Notes: generated by a model not told the origin, from the letters alone. Positions 1-6,093 are shown, numbered from the stretch's first letter. The stretch: 7,017 nt of DNA from DATBAK01 sp036787815 (GCA_036787815.1 DAIQOP010000207.1:1-7017); one strand, 5' to 3'. Translations and numbers: made by a program.

Positions 1-95
1 TGCCGAAGACGCCGGCACGGCAACCGGCTTGAACCGCGCGCCCGCCGATGAGGGCCGCGAATGCCACAATTGCGGCTCGACCCGGGGGGTGCGAG

Positions 96-965
96 ATGGT
101 GCGTCGTCTGCTGGTTGCCGTCGTCGTGGTGGTCGTCGCGGGGGTCGCGCCCGCGGGCGCGTCCACCCAGGTGCGCACGACCGGAGTGCGCTACCGCGAC
201 GACATCTTCTCCGCGGTGAAGACGACGACCGACATCACCTACGGCACCGCCGTCGACCAGACCGCGACCTTGGTGACGTTGAAGCTCGACCTGCACACGC
301 CCAAGGGCGACACGGTGACGTCGCGGCCCGCGATCGTGTGGGTGCACGGCGGTGGCTTCTCGGGCGGCGACAAGACGTCGCCGGAGCTGCTCGACGAGTC
401 CGACCAGTTCGCGCGCAAGGGGTACGTCAACGTGTCGATCAACTACCGGCTCGCGCCGGTGGGATGTGTCGGCGCGATCACCGAGTCGTGCCTCGTCGGG
501 ATCGTTCAGGCGATGCAGGACGCGCAGACCGCGGTGCGGTTCCTCCGATCACGGGCGACGAAGTACGGGATCGACCCCACGCGCATCGCGATCGGCGGGT
601 CGTCGGCGGGAGCGATCACGGCGCTCAACGTCGGCTACAACGCGGCCGACCCGGGGCCGGGCGATCACCAGGGGTTCTCCTCCGCGGCCGAGGCGGTGCA
701 GTCGCTCTCCGGCGCGGCGATCGGCACCACCCCCGGAGCCGACGGTGCACCCGCCCTCCTCTTCCACGGGACCGCCGACCCCCTCGTGCCGTACGCGTGG
801 GCGCAGGCCACGGTGCAATCGGCGAAGGCGGCCGGTCTCGTCGCGAAGCTCGTGACCTGGCCCGGTGACGGCCACGTTCCCTACCTGGCCCACCGCGCCC
901 AGATCCTCGACAAGACGCGCGACTTCTTCTACCTCCATCTGGATCTTGTGCACGCGTCGAGCTAG
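96..965 (+). CDS. Secreted alpha/beta-hydrolase (esterase/lipase, HGGG type)
   Basis: The 289-residue product is probably an exported carboxylic-ester hydrolase; the substrate is unknown. It opens with a Sec-type signal peptide: MVRRLL, then a run of valines and alanines, and an Ala-rich cleavage area near residues 20-24. The oxyanion-hole motif HGGGF is at residues 84-88. The nucleophile elbow G-S-S-A-G gives Ser170. Asp228 lies in HGTADPLVPY and His260 in GDGHVPY, so the triad is complete and correctly ordered. Cys124 and Cys132 lie close together and could form a disulfide in an exported protein. I chose the ATG at 96 because a G-rich ribosome site (84-89) precedes it and the signal peptide begins there. 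An in-frame ATG at 48 would put 16 polar residues ahead of the signal peptide. The family resembles the BD-FAE/carboxylesterase group. Function beyond ester hydrolysis is not readable. Confidence 0.88.
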   Translation: MVRRLLVAVVVVVVAGVAPAGASTQVRTTGVRYRDDIFSAVKTTTDITYGTAVDQTATLVTLKLDLHTPKGDTVTSRPAIVWVHGGGFSGGDKTSPELLDESDQFARKGYVNVSINYRLAPVGCVGAITESCLVGIVQAMQDAQTAVRFLRSRATKYGIDPTRIAIGGSSAGAITALNVGYNAADPGPGDHQGFSSAAEAVQSLSGAAIGTTPGADGAPALLFHGTADPLVPYAWAQATVQSAKAAGLVAKLVTWPGDGHVPYLAHRAQILDKTRDFFYLHLDLVHASS

Positions 966-986
966 GCCGGCGGTTGGCCGGGCGTT

Positions 987-1006
987 GGCGGTGTCGCGGC
1001 GCCGCC
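987..1006 (+). terminator. Possible hairpin after the hydrolase gene
   Basis: Twenty-one bases after the hydrolase stop, an 8-pair stem (987-994 with 999-1006, including two G-T pairs) closes on a CGCG loop. Only a short TTT (1013-1015) follows, so this is at best a weak intrinsic terminator. In DNA this GC-rich such a stem can arise by chance. Confidence 0.3.
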
Positions 1007-1054
1007 GATGAGTTTCGGGTGGCCCGGCGGTCCAACCTCCGAGATCCGTTCGGC

Positions 1055-1098
1055 CATCCCGTCGCCGAGCGGTCCTACGATCATCCCGTCGCCGAGCG
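1055..1098 (+). repeat. 17-bp direct repeat upstream of the sigma factor gene
   Basis: CATCCCGTCGCCGAGCG occurs exactly at 1055-1071 and again at 1082-1098, with a 27-bp period. The second copy ends 19 bases before the chosen sigma factor start, between it and any promoter further up. It may be a regulator site or part of the leader. The frame is open here and would read HPVAER twice, so it could also be coding if the gene starts further upstream, which I think less likely. Confidence 0.7.
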
Positions 1099-1102
1099 AC
1101 TC

Positions 1103-1108
1103 GAGGAG
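1103..1108 (+). promoter_or_regulatory. Ribosome binding site that fixes the sigma factor start
   Basis: GAGGAG lies nine bases before the ATG at 1118. It is the strongest Shine-Dalgarno sequence in this stretch and favours 1118 over the alternative in-frame starts back to 974. Confidence 0.7.
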
Positions 1109-1117
1109 CAGCCCCGC

Positions 1118-2134
1118 ATGACCGGCACCGCGAGACTCGACCCCGCCCTGGTCGAGCTCGGGTTCGAACAGCACCGGCCCGAGCTCACCGCCTTCTGCTA
1201 CCGCATGCTCGGCTCGCCGTTCGAGGCCGACGACGCCGTACAGGAGACTCTGGTGCGCGCGTGGCGCGGTGCCGACGGCTTCGAGGGTCGCGCCGCCGTG
1301 CGTTCGTGGCTCTATCGCATTGCGAGCAACGTGTGCTTCGACATGCTGAAGGGTCGCCGCCGGCGCGCCATGCCGATCGACGTCACCGAGCTCGGTCGGG
1401 CCGACGGGCACGTCGACCCGCCGGTGGCCGAGAGCACGTGGATACAACCGATTCCCGACCGGCGCATCGTCTCCGCCGTCGGCAACCCGGCCGAGGAAGC
1501 GGAGATGCGGGAGTCGGTGCGGCTCGCGTTCGTCACCGCGCTGCAATACCTTCCCGCGCGCCAACGCGCGGTGCTGATCCTGCGCGAAGTGCTGAAGTGG
1601 AAGGCGAACGAGGTCGCGGAGCTGCTCGACACGACGGTGGTGTCGGTGAACAGCGCGCTCCAGCGCGCCCGGTCGACGTTGGCCGATCGCGGCGAGTCGA
1701 TGGGCACCGGAGCGCCACCGATCGACGACGCCCGTCGCGAGCTGCTCGCGCGGTATGTCGATGCGTTCGAGCGCTTCGACATCGACGCGCTCGTGAGCCT
1801 CTTGCACGAAGACGCCACGATGTCGATGCCGCCCTACCCGCTGTGGTTGCGCGGTGCCGACGAGTTCGGTACTTGGCTGCGCGGACCGGGGAGCGGGTGC
1901 CGAGGGTCTCGCTACGTCGCCGTCGACGTGAACGGCGTGCCGGGCTTCGCGCAGTGGCGCGGCAACCCCGACGGCGGATACGACGCGTGGGCGATCCACG
2001 TGCCACGGATCTCAGGCACGCGCCTCGCGGGAATCGACTTCTTCGTCGATCCCAGCCTGTTCCCGCTCTTCGATCTGCCGATCCGGATCGACCCCGAATC
2101 GGCCGTCGACCCCGGATCGGCCGTCGATGCCTGA
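1118..2134 (+). CDS. ECF sigma factor with C-terminal SnoaL-like domain (SigG-like)
   Basis: The 338-residue protein is an extracytoplasmic-function sigma-70 factor that would direct RNA polymerase to a specific promoter set. Sigma region 2 spans about residues 20-85, with DDAVQETLVRAWR at 38-50 (core binding) and RSWLYRIASNVCFDMLKGRRRR at 62-83 (-10 recognition). Region 4 spans about 131-188, with its helix-turn-helix at about 161-184. A SnoaL/NTF2-like domain follows at about 206-318. This architecture, with the linker around WIQPIPD and the ending GTRLAGIDFFVDPSLFPLF, matches the mycobacterial SigG-like group. In such factors the fused C-terminal domain is thought to stand in for a separate anti-sigma factor, and no typical anti-sigma gene is adjacent. 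The tail after residue 320 is a short repeat (DPESAV-DPGSAV) beyond the conserved domain. The last 123 bases overlap the convergent STAS gene. The target promoters cannot be read. Confidence 0.92.
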   Translation: MTGTARLDPALVELGFEQHRPELTAFCYRMLGSPFEADDAVQETLVRAWRGADGFEGRAAVRSWLYRIASNVCFDMLKGRRRRAMPIDVTELGRADGHVDPPVAESTWIQPIPDRRIVSAVGNPAEEAEMRESVRLAFVTALQYLPARQRAVLILREVLKWKANEVAELLDTTVVSVNSALQRARSTLADRGESMGTGAPPIDDARRELLARYVDAFERFDIDALVSLLHEDATMSMPPYPLWLRGADEFGTWLRGPGSGCRGSRYVAVDVNGVPGFAQWRGNPDGGYDAWAIHVPRISGTRLAGIDFFVDPSLFPLFDLPIRIDPESAVDPGSAVDA

Positions 2135-2416
2135 CCGGTCGACGACCGGTAGGAGCGCGGTCAACCCGGCCAGGGCGAGCAGGTCGACGAGCGCCGGTGG
2201 GGCATCGCGCAGGCAGATCGAGGTGCCCGACCGTCGCGCCACGAGTTGGAGTCGCACGAGCGTGTCGAGCGCGAGCGCGCTCGGGTCGACGAGCGCGCTG
2301 ACGTCGCAGACGACGGGTTCGCCGGCCGCGAGCCGCGACACGACCGTGACGCGATCGCAGAGTGCCGCGACCGCGGCCGGGGTGATCGAGCCGTCGACGA
2401 CGAGGATCGGGTGCAC
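2012..2416 (-). CDS. STAS-domain protein (anti-sigma-antagonist-like fold)
   Basis: The 134-residue protein has a STAS domain at about residues 1-90: strand ILVVDGSI, then VVCDVSALVDPSALALDTL, and a closing LLALAGLTALLP. STAS domains act in protein-protein signalling, as in SpoIIAA-type anti-sigma antagonists. At the usual phosphorylation site (DSSG in SpoIIAA) this protein has D44-P-S-A, keeping Ser46 but losing the Gly, so phospho-control is uncertain. The GTG at 2416 is the only reasonable start, because an in-frame stop lies at 2449-2447. No strong ribosome site is visible. The gene lies 88 nt behind the EAL gene on the same strand, so the two may be cotranscribed. Residues 95-134 are low-complexity (GIDGRS-GVDGRF-GVDPDR, then an acidic stretch) and are wholly encoded antisense to the sigma factor gene. 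They look like read-through added to a complete domain. Confidence 0.8.
   Translation of the reverse strand: MHPILVVDGSITPAAVAALCDRVTVVSRLAAGEPVVCDVSALVDPSALALDTLVRLQLVARRSGTSICLRDAPPALVDLLALAGLTALLPVVDRSGIDGRSGVDGRFGVDPDRQIEEREQAGIDEEVDSREARA
2090..2125 (+). repeat. 18-bp tandem repeat, two units, coding on both strands
   Basis: Two 18-bp units, 2090-2107 and 2108-2125, differ at one base (GACCCCGAATCGGCCGTC against GACCCCGGATCGGCCGTC). The period is six codons, so the repeat reads DPESAV-DPGSAV in the sigma factor and a GVDGR-type repeat in the STAS protein. Partial flanking units (GATCCGGATC before, GATGCC after) suggest growth by slippage. Confidence 0.85.
2134..2150. repeat. Perfect 7-bp inverted repeat at the sigma factor stop codon
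   Basis: ACCGGTC-GAC-GACCGGT begins at the last base of the sigma factor stop codon. It could form a short hairpin at the 3' end of that mRNA, but no T-run follows. It also lies inside the STAS coding sequence, at the junction between the STAS core and its tail. Confidence 0.45.
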
Positions 2417-2504
2417 ACCTGAGACGACCGCTCCGGGCCGCGCAACTCACCGATGAGGCTGCCGGCGCGACCGGATCGGCCTCTCCGCGACGTTGGCGCC
2501 CCCG
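2417..2504 (-). other. 88-bp spacer between the EAL and STAS genes
   Basis: No open frame, strong promoter or convincing hairpin is visible here. The lack of a terminator fits transcription of both minus-strand genes as one unit, but does not prove it. Confidence 0.4.
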
Positions 2505-4136
2505 TTACTCGTCGGGCTCGCGGTGGAGGAGCATCGGCGCACCTGACGCGCCGGGATCGGCGAGGAGTTGCCCGGCTTCTCGCGGGCTGAGCGCGCGGGT
2601 GAGGTAGTGGCCCTGGACCCGGTCGGCGCCCAGCGCGATGACGGCGTCGAGCTGCGCTTGGGTCTCGATGCCCTCCGCGACGGTGGTGGCATCGATCGTG
2701 CGCGCGATCGAGATGATCGCCGTGACGATGGCGCTGCTCGTCGGGTCCTTGCCCAGGCCCCGGATGAACGCGCCTTCGATCTTGAGGGTGTCGACCGGCA
2801 ACCGCGACAGGCTGAGCAGCGAGGCGTAGCCCGAACCGACGTCGTCGATCGCGACGCGCACACCGGAGCGGCGCAGGGTGTCGACCCGGGTCGCGAGCTG
2901 GTCGAGGTCGCCGAGGATGCTGTCCTCGGTGAGCTCGATCTCGAGTGCCTCCGCCGGCAGGTTGTGGTGCCGGATGGCCTGGCGGATGCGCTCGACGCCG
3001 TCGGAGCGAACGAGCTCGTCGGCGGTGACGTTCACTGCGACCACCAGGTCGCGGGCGGTCGGCACGGTGTCGCGCCAGCGGCGCAGCTGGCTGCACGCCT
3101 GCTGCATGACCCACGCGTCGAGGTCGTGGACCAATCCGAAGCGCGCCGCGTCGGGCAGGAATTGCGCCGCCGTGAGCAGCCCTCTCGTGGGGTGCTCCCA
3201 ACGGACGAGGGCTTCGACGCCGACGATGCGGCCGCTCGGCAGCGCGATCTGCGGCTGGTAGAACACGCGCAATTGCTGGCGTTCGGTGAGCGCCCTGCGC
3301 AACTCCTGGTAGAGCAGCATCTCGTCGACGACGCTCGTGTGCATCTCGGGGTCGTACACGCGCAGTCGCGTGCCCGACATGAGGGTGCGGACGAACGCGA
3401 CGTGGGCGCGGCGGACGACGCCGATGGGATCGTCGCCGGGATGACCGATCGCCACGCCGACGTGGCAGCCGATGCGGACGGACTGACCGTCGAGATCGAA
3501 CGGCTCGTCGAGCAGCGCGATGAGCTCCCTCGCCGTCGAGCACGCGTCGTCGACCGTGCGGCTCGGGCACGCGACGACGAAGTGGTCGGGTCCGACCCGG
3601 GCGAACACGTCGGCGCGCCCGAACACCTGCCGGATGCGAGAGACCGCGGCCGCCACGAGTCGGTCGCCCACCGGCCGGCCCCACACCGCGTTGGCGAAGA
3701 AGAAGCCGTCGAGGTCGATGAGCAGCACCGGTACCTGCGCCTCGAGTGAACGCAGATACGGCGTGAGCACGGCGGCGAAGCCGTCGGCGTTGAGCATGCC
3801 CGTGAGCGGGTCACGCGCTCCGAGCGCGTCCGGTCCGCCGGCGCCGACGACAGCCACGACGACCAGGCTCTCTCCAGCGACCGGCCCGATGCTGACGTCG
3901 ACGTGCCGACCCTCGACCTCGACGCCGATCCGACGCGGGGTTCCCGCGGTGGCGGCCGCGGCGATCAATGCGCGCAGCGTCGGCGCGTGCAACACGGCAT
4001 CGCTGAACGCGAGGTCGCCCCGCCAGAGGGCGTTGCGCGCCACGACGTCGAGCGTCGGCGTCACCAGCGCGGCCGGGATACCCAGCCCTTCCAGCGGCAC
4101 CGCGAGCTTGGTTGCCTCCGTGACCATGATCGGCAC
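2505..4136 (-). CDS. PAS-like/GGDEF/EAL protein, probable cyclic-di-GMP phosphodiesterase
   Basis: The 543-residue cytosolic protein has a weak PAS-like segment (about 15-100), a GGDEF domain (about 108-260) and an EAL domain (about 280-525). The cyclase site is degenerate: GGDEF reads G182-P-D-H-F, the metal loop reads DLDGFFFAN instead of the usual DxDxFKxxND pattern, and the RxxD product-inhibition site is absent (GRAD). It should not make c-di-GMP. The EAL domain keeps its catalytic set: E308 (EALVRW), N369, E404 (ELTE), D431-D432 (DDVGSGYASL), K452, E488 (AEGIET) and Q508. I therefore infer c-di-GMP hydrolysis to pGpG, with the GGDEF remnant possibly acting as a GTP or regulatory domain. 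No membrane segments are seen. The GTG start follows AGGAGA closely; an ATG at 4127 is the alternative. It is divergent from the acyltransferase gene and upstream of the STAS gene on the same strand. Confidence 0.9.
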   Translation of the reverse strand: MPIMVTEATKLAVPLEGLGIPAALVTPTLDVVARNALWRGDLAFSDAVLHAPTLRALIAAAATAGTPRRIGVEVEGRHVDVSIGPVAGESLVVVAVVGAGGPDALGARDPLTGMLNADGFAAVLTPYLRSLEAQVPVLLIDLDGFFFANAVWGRPVGDRLVAAAVSRIRQVFGRADVFARVGPDHFVVACPSRTVDDACSTARELIALLDEPFDLDGQSVRIGCHVGVAIGHPGDDPIGVVRRAHVAFVRTLMSGTRLRVYDPEMHTSVVDEMLLYQELRRALTERQQLRVFYQPQIALPSGRIVGVEALVRWEHPTRGLLTAAQFLPDAARFGLVHDLDAWVMQQACSQLRRWRDTVPTARDLVVAVNVTADELVRSDGVERIRQAIRHHNLPAEALEIELTEDSILGDLDQLATRVDTLRRSGVRVAIDDVGSGYASLLSLSRLPVDTLKIEGAFIRGLGKDPTSSAIVTAIISIARTIDATTVAEGIETQAQLDAVIALGADRVQGHYLTRALSPREAGQLLADPGASGAPMLLHREPDE

Positions 4137-4140
4137 GGAC

Positions 4141-4146
4141 TCTCCT
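4141..4146 (-). promoter_or_regulatory. Ribosome binding site of the EAL gene
   Basis: AGGAGA on the minus strand lies four bases before the GTG at 4136 and thirteen before the ATG at 4127. Neither spacing is ideal. The GTG is slightly favoured because GGAG-to-start is then about five bases. Confidence 0.55.
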
Positions 4147-4254
4147 GCCTACCTGTCGCCCGTCCGATATGTGCTGGCCTCGACCAGTACTGCCGAGAGT
4201 CGGATCGGCACCCCCCAGCCCTACTTGAGCCTCCGGCACCGGGAGCGGGGCTTC

Positions 4255-4260
4255 TACAGT
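4255..4260 (+). promoter_or_regulatory. Possible -10 element for the acyltransferase gene
   Basis: TACAGT fits the actinobacterial -10 pattern TAnnnT and would start transcription near 4266-4268, only about ten bases before the GTG at 4278. A TTGAGC at 4225-4230 is too far away (24-bp spacer) to be a normal -35. No Shine-Dalgarno sequence precedes the GTG, so a leaderless or near-leaderless mRNA is plausible. The rest of the divergent 4137-4277 interval holds an 8-bp palindrome, CAGTACTG (4185-4192), and nothing else I can name. Confidence 0.3.
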
Positions 4261-4277
4261 TCTCTCATGGACCGCAC

Positions 4278-5411
4278 GTGGGCTCCCTGACGCCGCACGC
4301 GAGCGCGACGGTCAGCGGTTCGAAGCTCGACGCGCTCGAGGGACTGAGGGCCGGCGCGGCGCTCGCCGTCGTCGGCTTCCATCTCGCGGTCCTCACCGGC
4401 GCGTTCAGGGCCGGATGGCTGGGCACGGCGTTCCTGCAGCTCAACGTGGGTGTGTGGATCTTCTTCGTGCTGTCGGGCTTCCTGCTCTACACGCCGTTCG
4501 CCCGCGCGCACGCGGGGCCCGGTCGGGTGCCCGTCGGCGTCTATGTTCGCCGCCGGTTCCTTCGCATCTATCCCGCGTACTGGGTGGTGCTCGTCGTCGT
4601 GCCGTGGCTGATCACGCCGACGTGGCGCTTCCCGAACTGGTCGTCGGGCGTCAGCACCGCGCTGCTCGTCGACAGCTACTTCCACCCGCACACGCCCACG
4701 AGCCCCGGGCTCGCGCAGGGTTGGTCGCTCGTCGTCGAGGTCTCGTTCTACGCGTTCCTTCCCTTGTACGCGGCGCTGATCACCGGAGGCGCCCGGCGGT
4801 ACCCACTTCCGCGTGTGGAATGGATCGGCCTGGTGGTCCTCGTCGCGGTCGGCGTGCTCGCCACGATGTGGACGGCCGAGGGCGGACCATTGTGGGTGCG
4901 CGTGCTGCCGCAGTACCTCGCTCCGTTCGCGGTCGGGATGGCGGCGGCGGTCGCGCGCACGCAGCGGCGCCGCTGGCCGCGCCCGGGCCCGTGGGTCGCG
5001 GGCGGGATCGCCACGTGGTGCTCGGTCGTCGTCGTGGCGGTGGCGTGGCACGAGCCCCACGGATTCTGGTGGCAGGTCTACGTGCCGATCGCGTTCACCG
5101 TTGCCGCGGGTGGGGTCGTCGTGCCGTTGATCGAACCCGACGCGCGCGGTTGGGTGGCGTCGCTGGTTCGGAGTCGGCCGATGGTCGCATTGGGGCGCAT
5201 CAGTTACGGCATCTACCTGTGGCACTTCGGCGCGATCGTCTGGGTGACCAACCATTGGTTCGACTCGACGGGATCGTTCAGGTTCGAGAAGACCGCGCTC
5301 GTCGTCCTGCCGTTCACGCTGCTGGTCGCGTGGTCGAGCTATCGCCTGGTGGAGGTTCCCGCGATGGCCCTCGGCCGCCGGCGCGCCGCTCGGTTACCGC
5401 CACTGCACTGA
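4278..5411 (+). CDS. Acyltransferase-3 family integral membrane protein (OafA/YrhL type)
   Basis: The 377-residue product is a multi-pass inner-membrane O-acyltransferase, a family that moves acyl groups (often acetyl) onto extracytoplasmic sugars, lipids or antibiotics. The family marks are in order: LDALEGLRAG then H35 in the first membrane helix; RRRFLRIYPAYW at 91-102; GWSLVVEVSFYAFLP at 148-162 with E154; SYGIYLWH at 308-315. About ten hydrophobic segments are visible and the length is typical. There is no added SGNH domain, so it is the short, membrane-only form. The GTG at 4278 is the only in-frame start near the conserved N-terminus, although no ribosome site precedes it. No glycosyltransferase or polysaccharide gene is nearby, so the acceptor is unknown. 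It ends 37 bases before the convergent tetR gene. Confidence 0.88.
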   Translation: MGSLTPHASATVSGSKLDALEGLRAGAALAVVGFHLAVLTGAFRAGWLGTAFLQLNVGVWIFFVLSGFLLYTPFARAHAGPGRVPVGVYVRRRFLRIYPAYWVVLVVVPWLITPTWRFPNWSSGVSTALLVDSYFHPHTPTSPGLAQGWSLVVEVSFYAFLPLYAALITGGARRYPLPRVEWIGLVVLVAVGVLATMWTAEGGPLWVRVLPQYLAPFAVGMAAAVARTQRRRWPRPGPWVAGGIATWCSVVVVAVAWHEPHGFWWQVYVPIAFTVAAGGVVVPLIEPDARGWVASLVRSRPMVALGRISYGIYLWHFGAIVWVTNHWFDSTGSFRFEKTALVVLPFTLLVAWSSYRLVEVPAMALGRRRAARLPPLH

Positions 5412-5415
5412 CGAT

Positions 5416-5425
5416 CCGGGCCCGG
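5416..5425. repeat. GC palindrome between convergent acyltransferase and tetR genes
   Basis: CCGGGCCCGG is a perfect 10-bp palindrome in the 37-bp convergent gap. With TCG it forms a 13-mer identical to 6418-6430, inside and just past the hairpin in the next convergent gap. Without a loop it is a poor terminator on its own, so its role is uncertain. Confidence 0.35.
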
Positions 5426-5448
5426 TCGAGGTAACACGCCCCCGGCGG

Positions 5449-6060
5449 TCAGCCCCGCGGGCGGAGCCCGTCGAGGATGCGCACGACGACGGCGCCGACC
5501 TCGGCTCGCGCGTGCTCGGTGTCGTCGGCGTCGGCGATCAGGTGGCAAGCCTCGGTGAGCGCGCCGTTGAGCATCTGGGCGAGCGGAACCAGGGGTTGGC
5601 GTTCGATCACCCCGGCGTTCATCGCGCTGCGCAGCGCGCCGCGCAGCACGATCGCGCCATAGCGCGACTCGATCTCCCGGGCGATCTCCCAGCCGAGCAC
5701 CGCCCGGCCGTCGAAGAGGACGATGCGGCGCACCCCCGGGTCGAGGTTGGCGTCGAGGGTTGCCTGGCACCCCTCGACGAGCGCGTCGAAGGGCGCCGGG
5801 TTGAGGAACGACGGCGCGACCTGGTCGGTGAGGTCGCGCTTGACCTGCTCGTAGACCGCCCGGAACAGCGCATCCTTGCCGGCGAAGTGGTGGTAGAGGG
5901 CACCCTTGGTGACCCCGGCGTACGCCGCGATCTCCTCGATCGAGGTGTCCGCGAACCCCGCGTCGCCGAAGAGCTTGCGCCCCGCGGCGAGGAGGCTCGC
6001 CCGCGTGGAGGCGCCCTGCGCGATCTTTCGGTTGACATTCGTACTGTCGGTATGCATCAT
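5449..6060 (-). CDS. TetR-family transcriptional repressor
   Basis: The 203-residue protein has an N-terminal TetR DNA-binding domain: an amphipathic helix at about 20-35, then the helix-turn-helix TSIEEIAAYAGVTKGALYHHF at about 39-59, ending in the near-invariant LYxHF. The rest (about 75-200) is the variable ligand-binding and dimer domain, with LFDGRAVLGWEIAREI at 115-130. The ligand is not predictable. The paired ATGs at 6060 and 6057 are the only usable starts, and no Shine-Dalgarno sequence precedes them. TAGGAT on the minus strand (6079-6074) could be a -10, leaving a very short leader. The gene is divergent from the DUF4242 gene, with 41 bp between the starts. Two palindromic sites in this region, one inside codons 3-7, suggest that it represses both itself and its neighbour. 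Confidence 0.92.
   Translation of the reverse strand: MMHTDSTNVNRKIAQGASTRASLLAAGRKLFGDAGFADTSIEEIAAYAGVTKGALYHHFAGKDALFRAVYEQVKRDLTDQVAPSFLNPAPFDALVEGCQATLDANLDPGVRRIVLFDGRAVLGWEIAREIESRYGAIVLRGALRSAMNAGVIERQPLVPLAQMLNGALTEACHLIADADDTEHARAEVGAVVVRILDGLRPRG
6032..6060 (+). promoter_or_regulatory. Predicted promoter of the DUF4242 gene
   Basis: A perfect TTGACA (6032-6037) is followed, after a 17-bp spacer, by CATCAT (6055-6060), a 4-of-6 match to the -10 consensus. The start would be near 6067, giving a 35-base leader with a good ribosome site. The promoter lies inside the first 30 bases of tetR, on the other strand. Confidence 0.55.
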
Positions 6061-6075
6061 ACGTACCGAAGGTAT
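6040..6075. promoter_or_regulatory. Paired TetR-type operator sites
   Basis: Two copies of CGTAC-N4-GGTAT lie at 6040-6053 and 6062-6075. Each has the imperfect palindrome TAC-N5-GTA, centred at 6047 and 6069. The centres are 22 bp apart, about two helical turns, so two repressor dimers could bind the same DNA face. The first site fills the spacer between the predicted -35 and -10, and the second covers the predicted transcription start. Assignment to the adjacent TetR protein is inferred from position. Confidence 0.6.
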
Positions 6076-6086
6076 CCTACCAATCC

Positions 6087-6093
6087 AGGGGGG
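6087..6093 (+). promoter_or_regulatory. Ribosome binding site of the DUF4242 gene
   Basis: AGGGGGG lies eight bases before the ATG at 6102 and fixes that start. Confidence 0.65.

Noticed and set aside
1..51. Possible end of an upstream plus-strand gene with stop TGA at 49-51
   Set aside because: Only 16 Arg-rich codons are visible, with no family signature. It cannot be told from chance.
974..1117. N-terminal extension of the sigma factor back to the first in-frame start
   Set aside because: The open frame reflects high GC. The conserved region begins shortly after 1118 and GAGGAG sits at a good distance from that ATG.
2161..3684. 507-residue minus-strand open frame
   Set aside because: It is Arg/Pro-rich and out of frame with the EAL and STAS genes, both of which have clear domains on the same strand. 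It is a GC-driven shadow.
2568..3749. 393-residue plus-strand open frame antisense to the EAL gene
   Set aside because: No recognisable domain, and the composition is that of the antisense of a GC-rich gene. The EAL frame carries all the motifs.
4254..5255. 333-residue minus-strand open frame antisense to the acyltransferase
   Set aside because: Charged, repetitive composition without a domain. The plus strand holds a full acyltransferase-3 protein.
6056..6061. TATGAT (minus strand) as the tetR -10 element
   Set aside because: It overlaps the tetR start codons, and no in-frame start exists downstream within the conserved region.
6049..6067. 19-bp inverted repeat GGTATGCAT-C-ATACGTACC as the single operator
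   Set aside because: It is made by the inner halves of the two flanking TAC-N5-GTA sites. The two-site reading explains more of the sequence, though this arrangement is not excluded.
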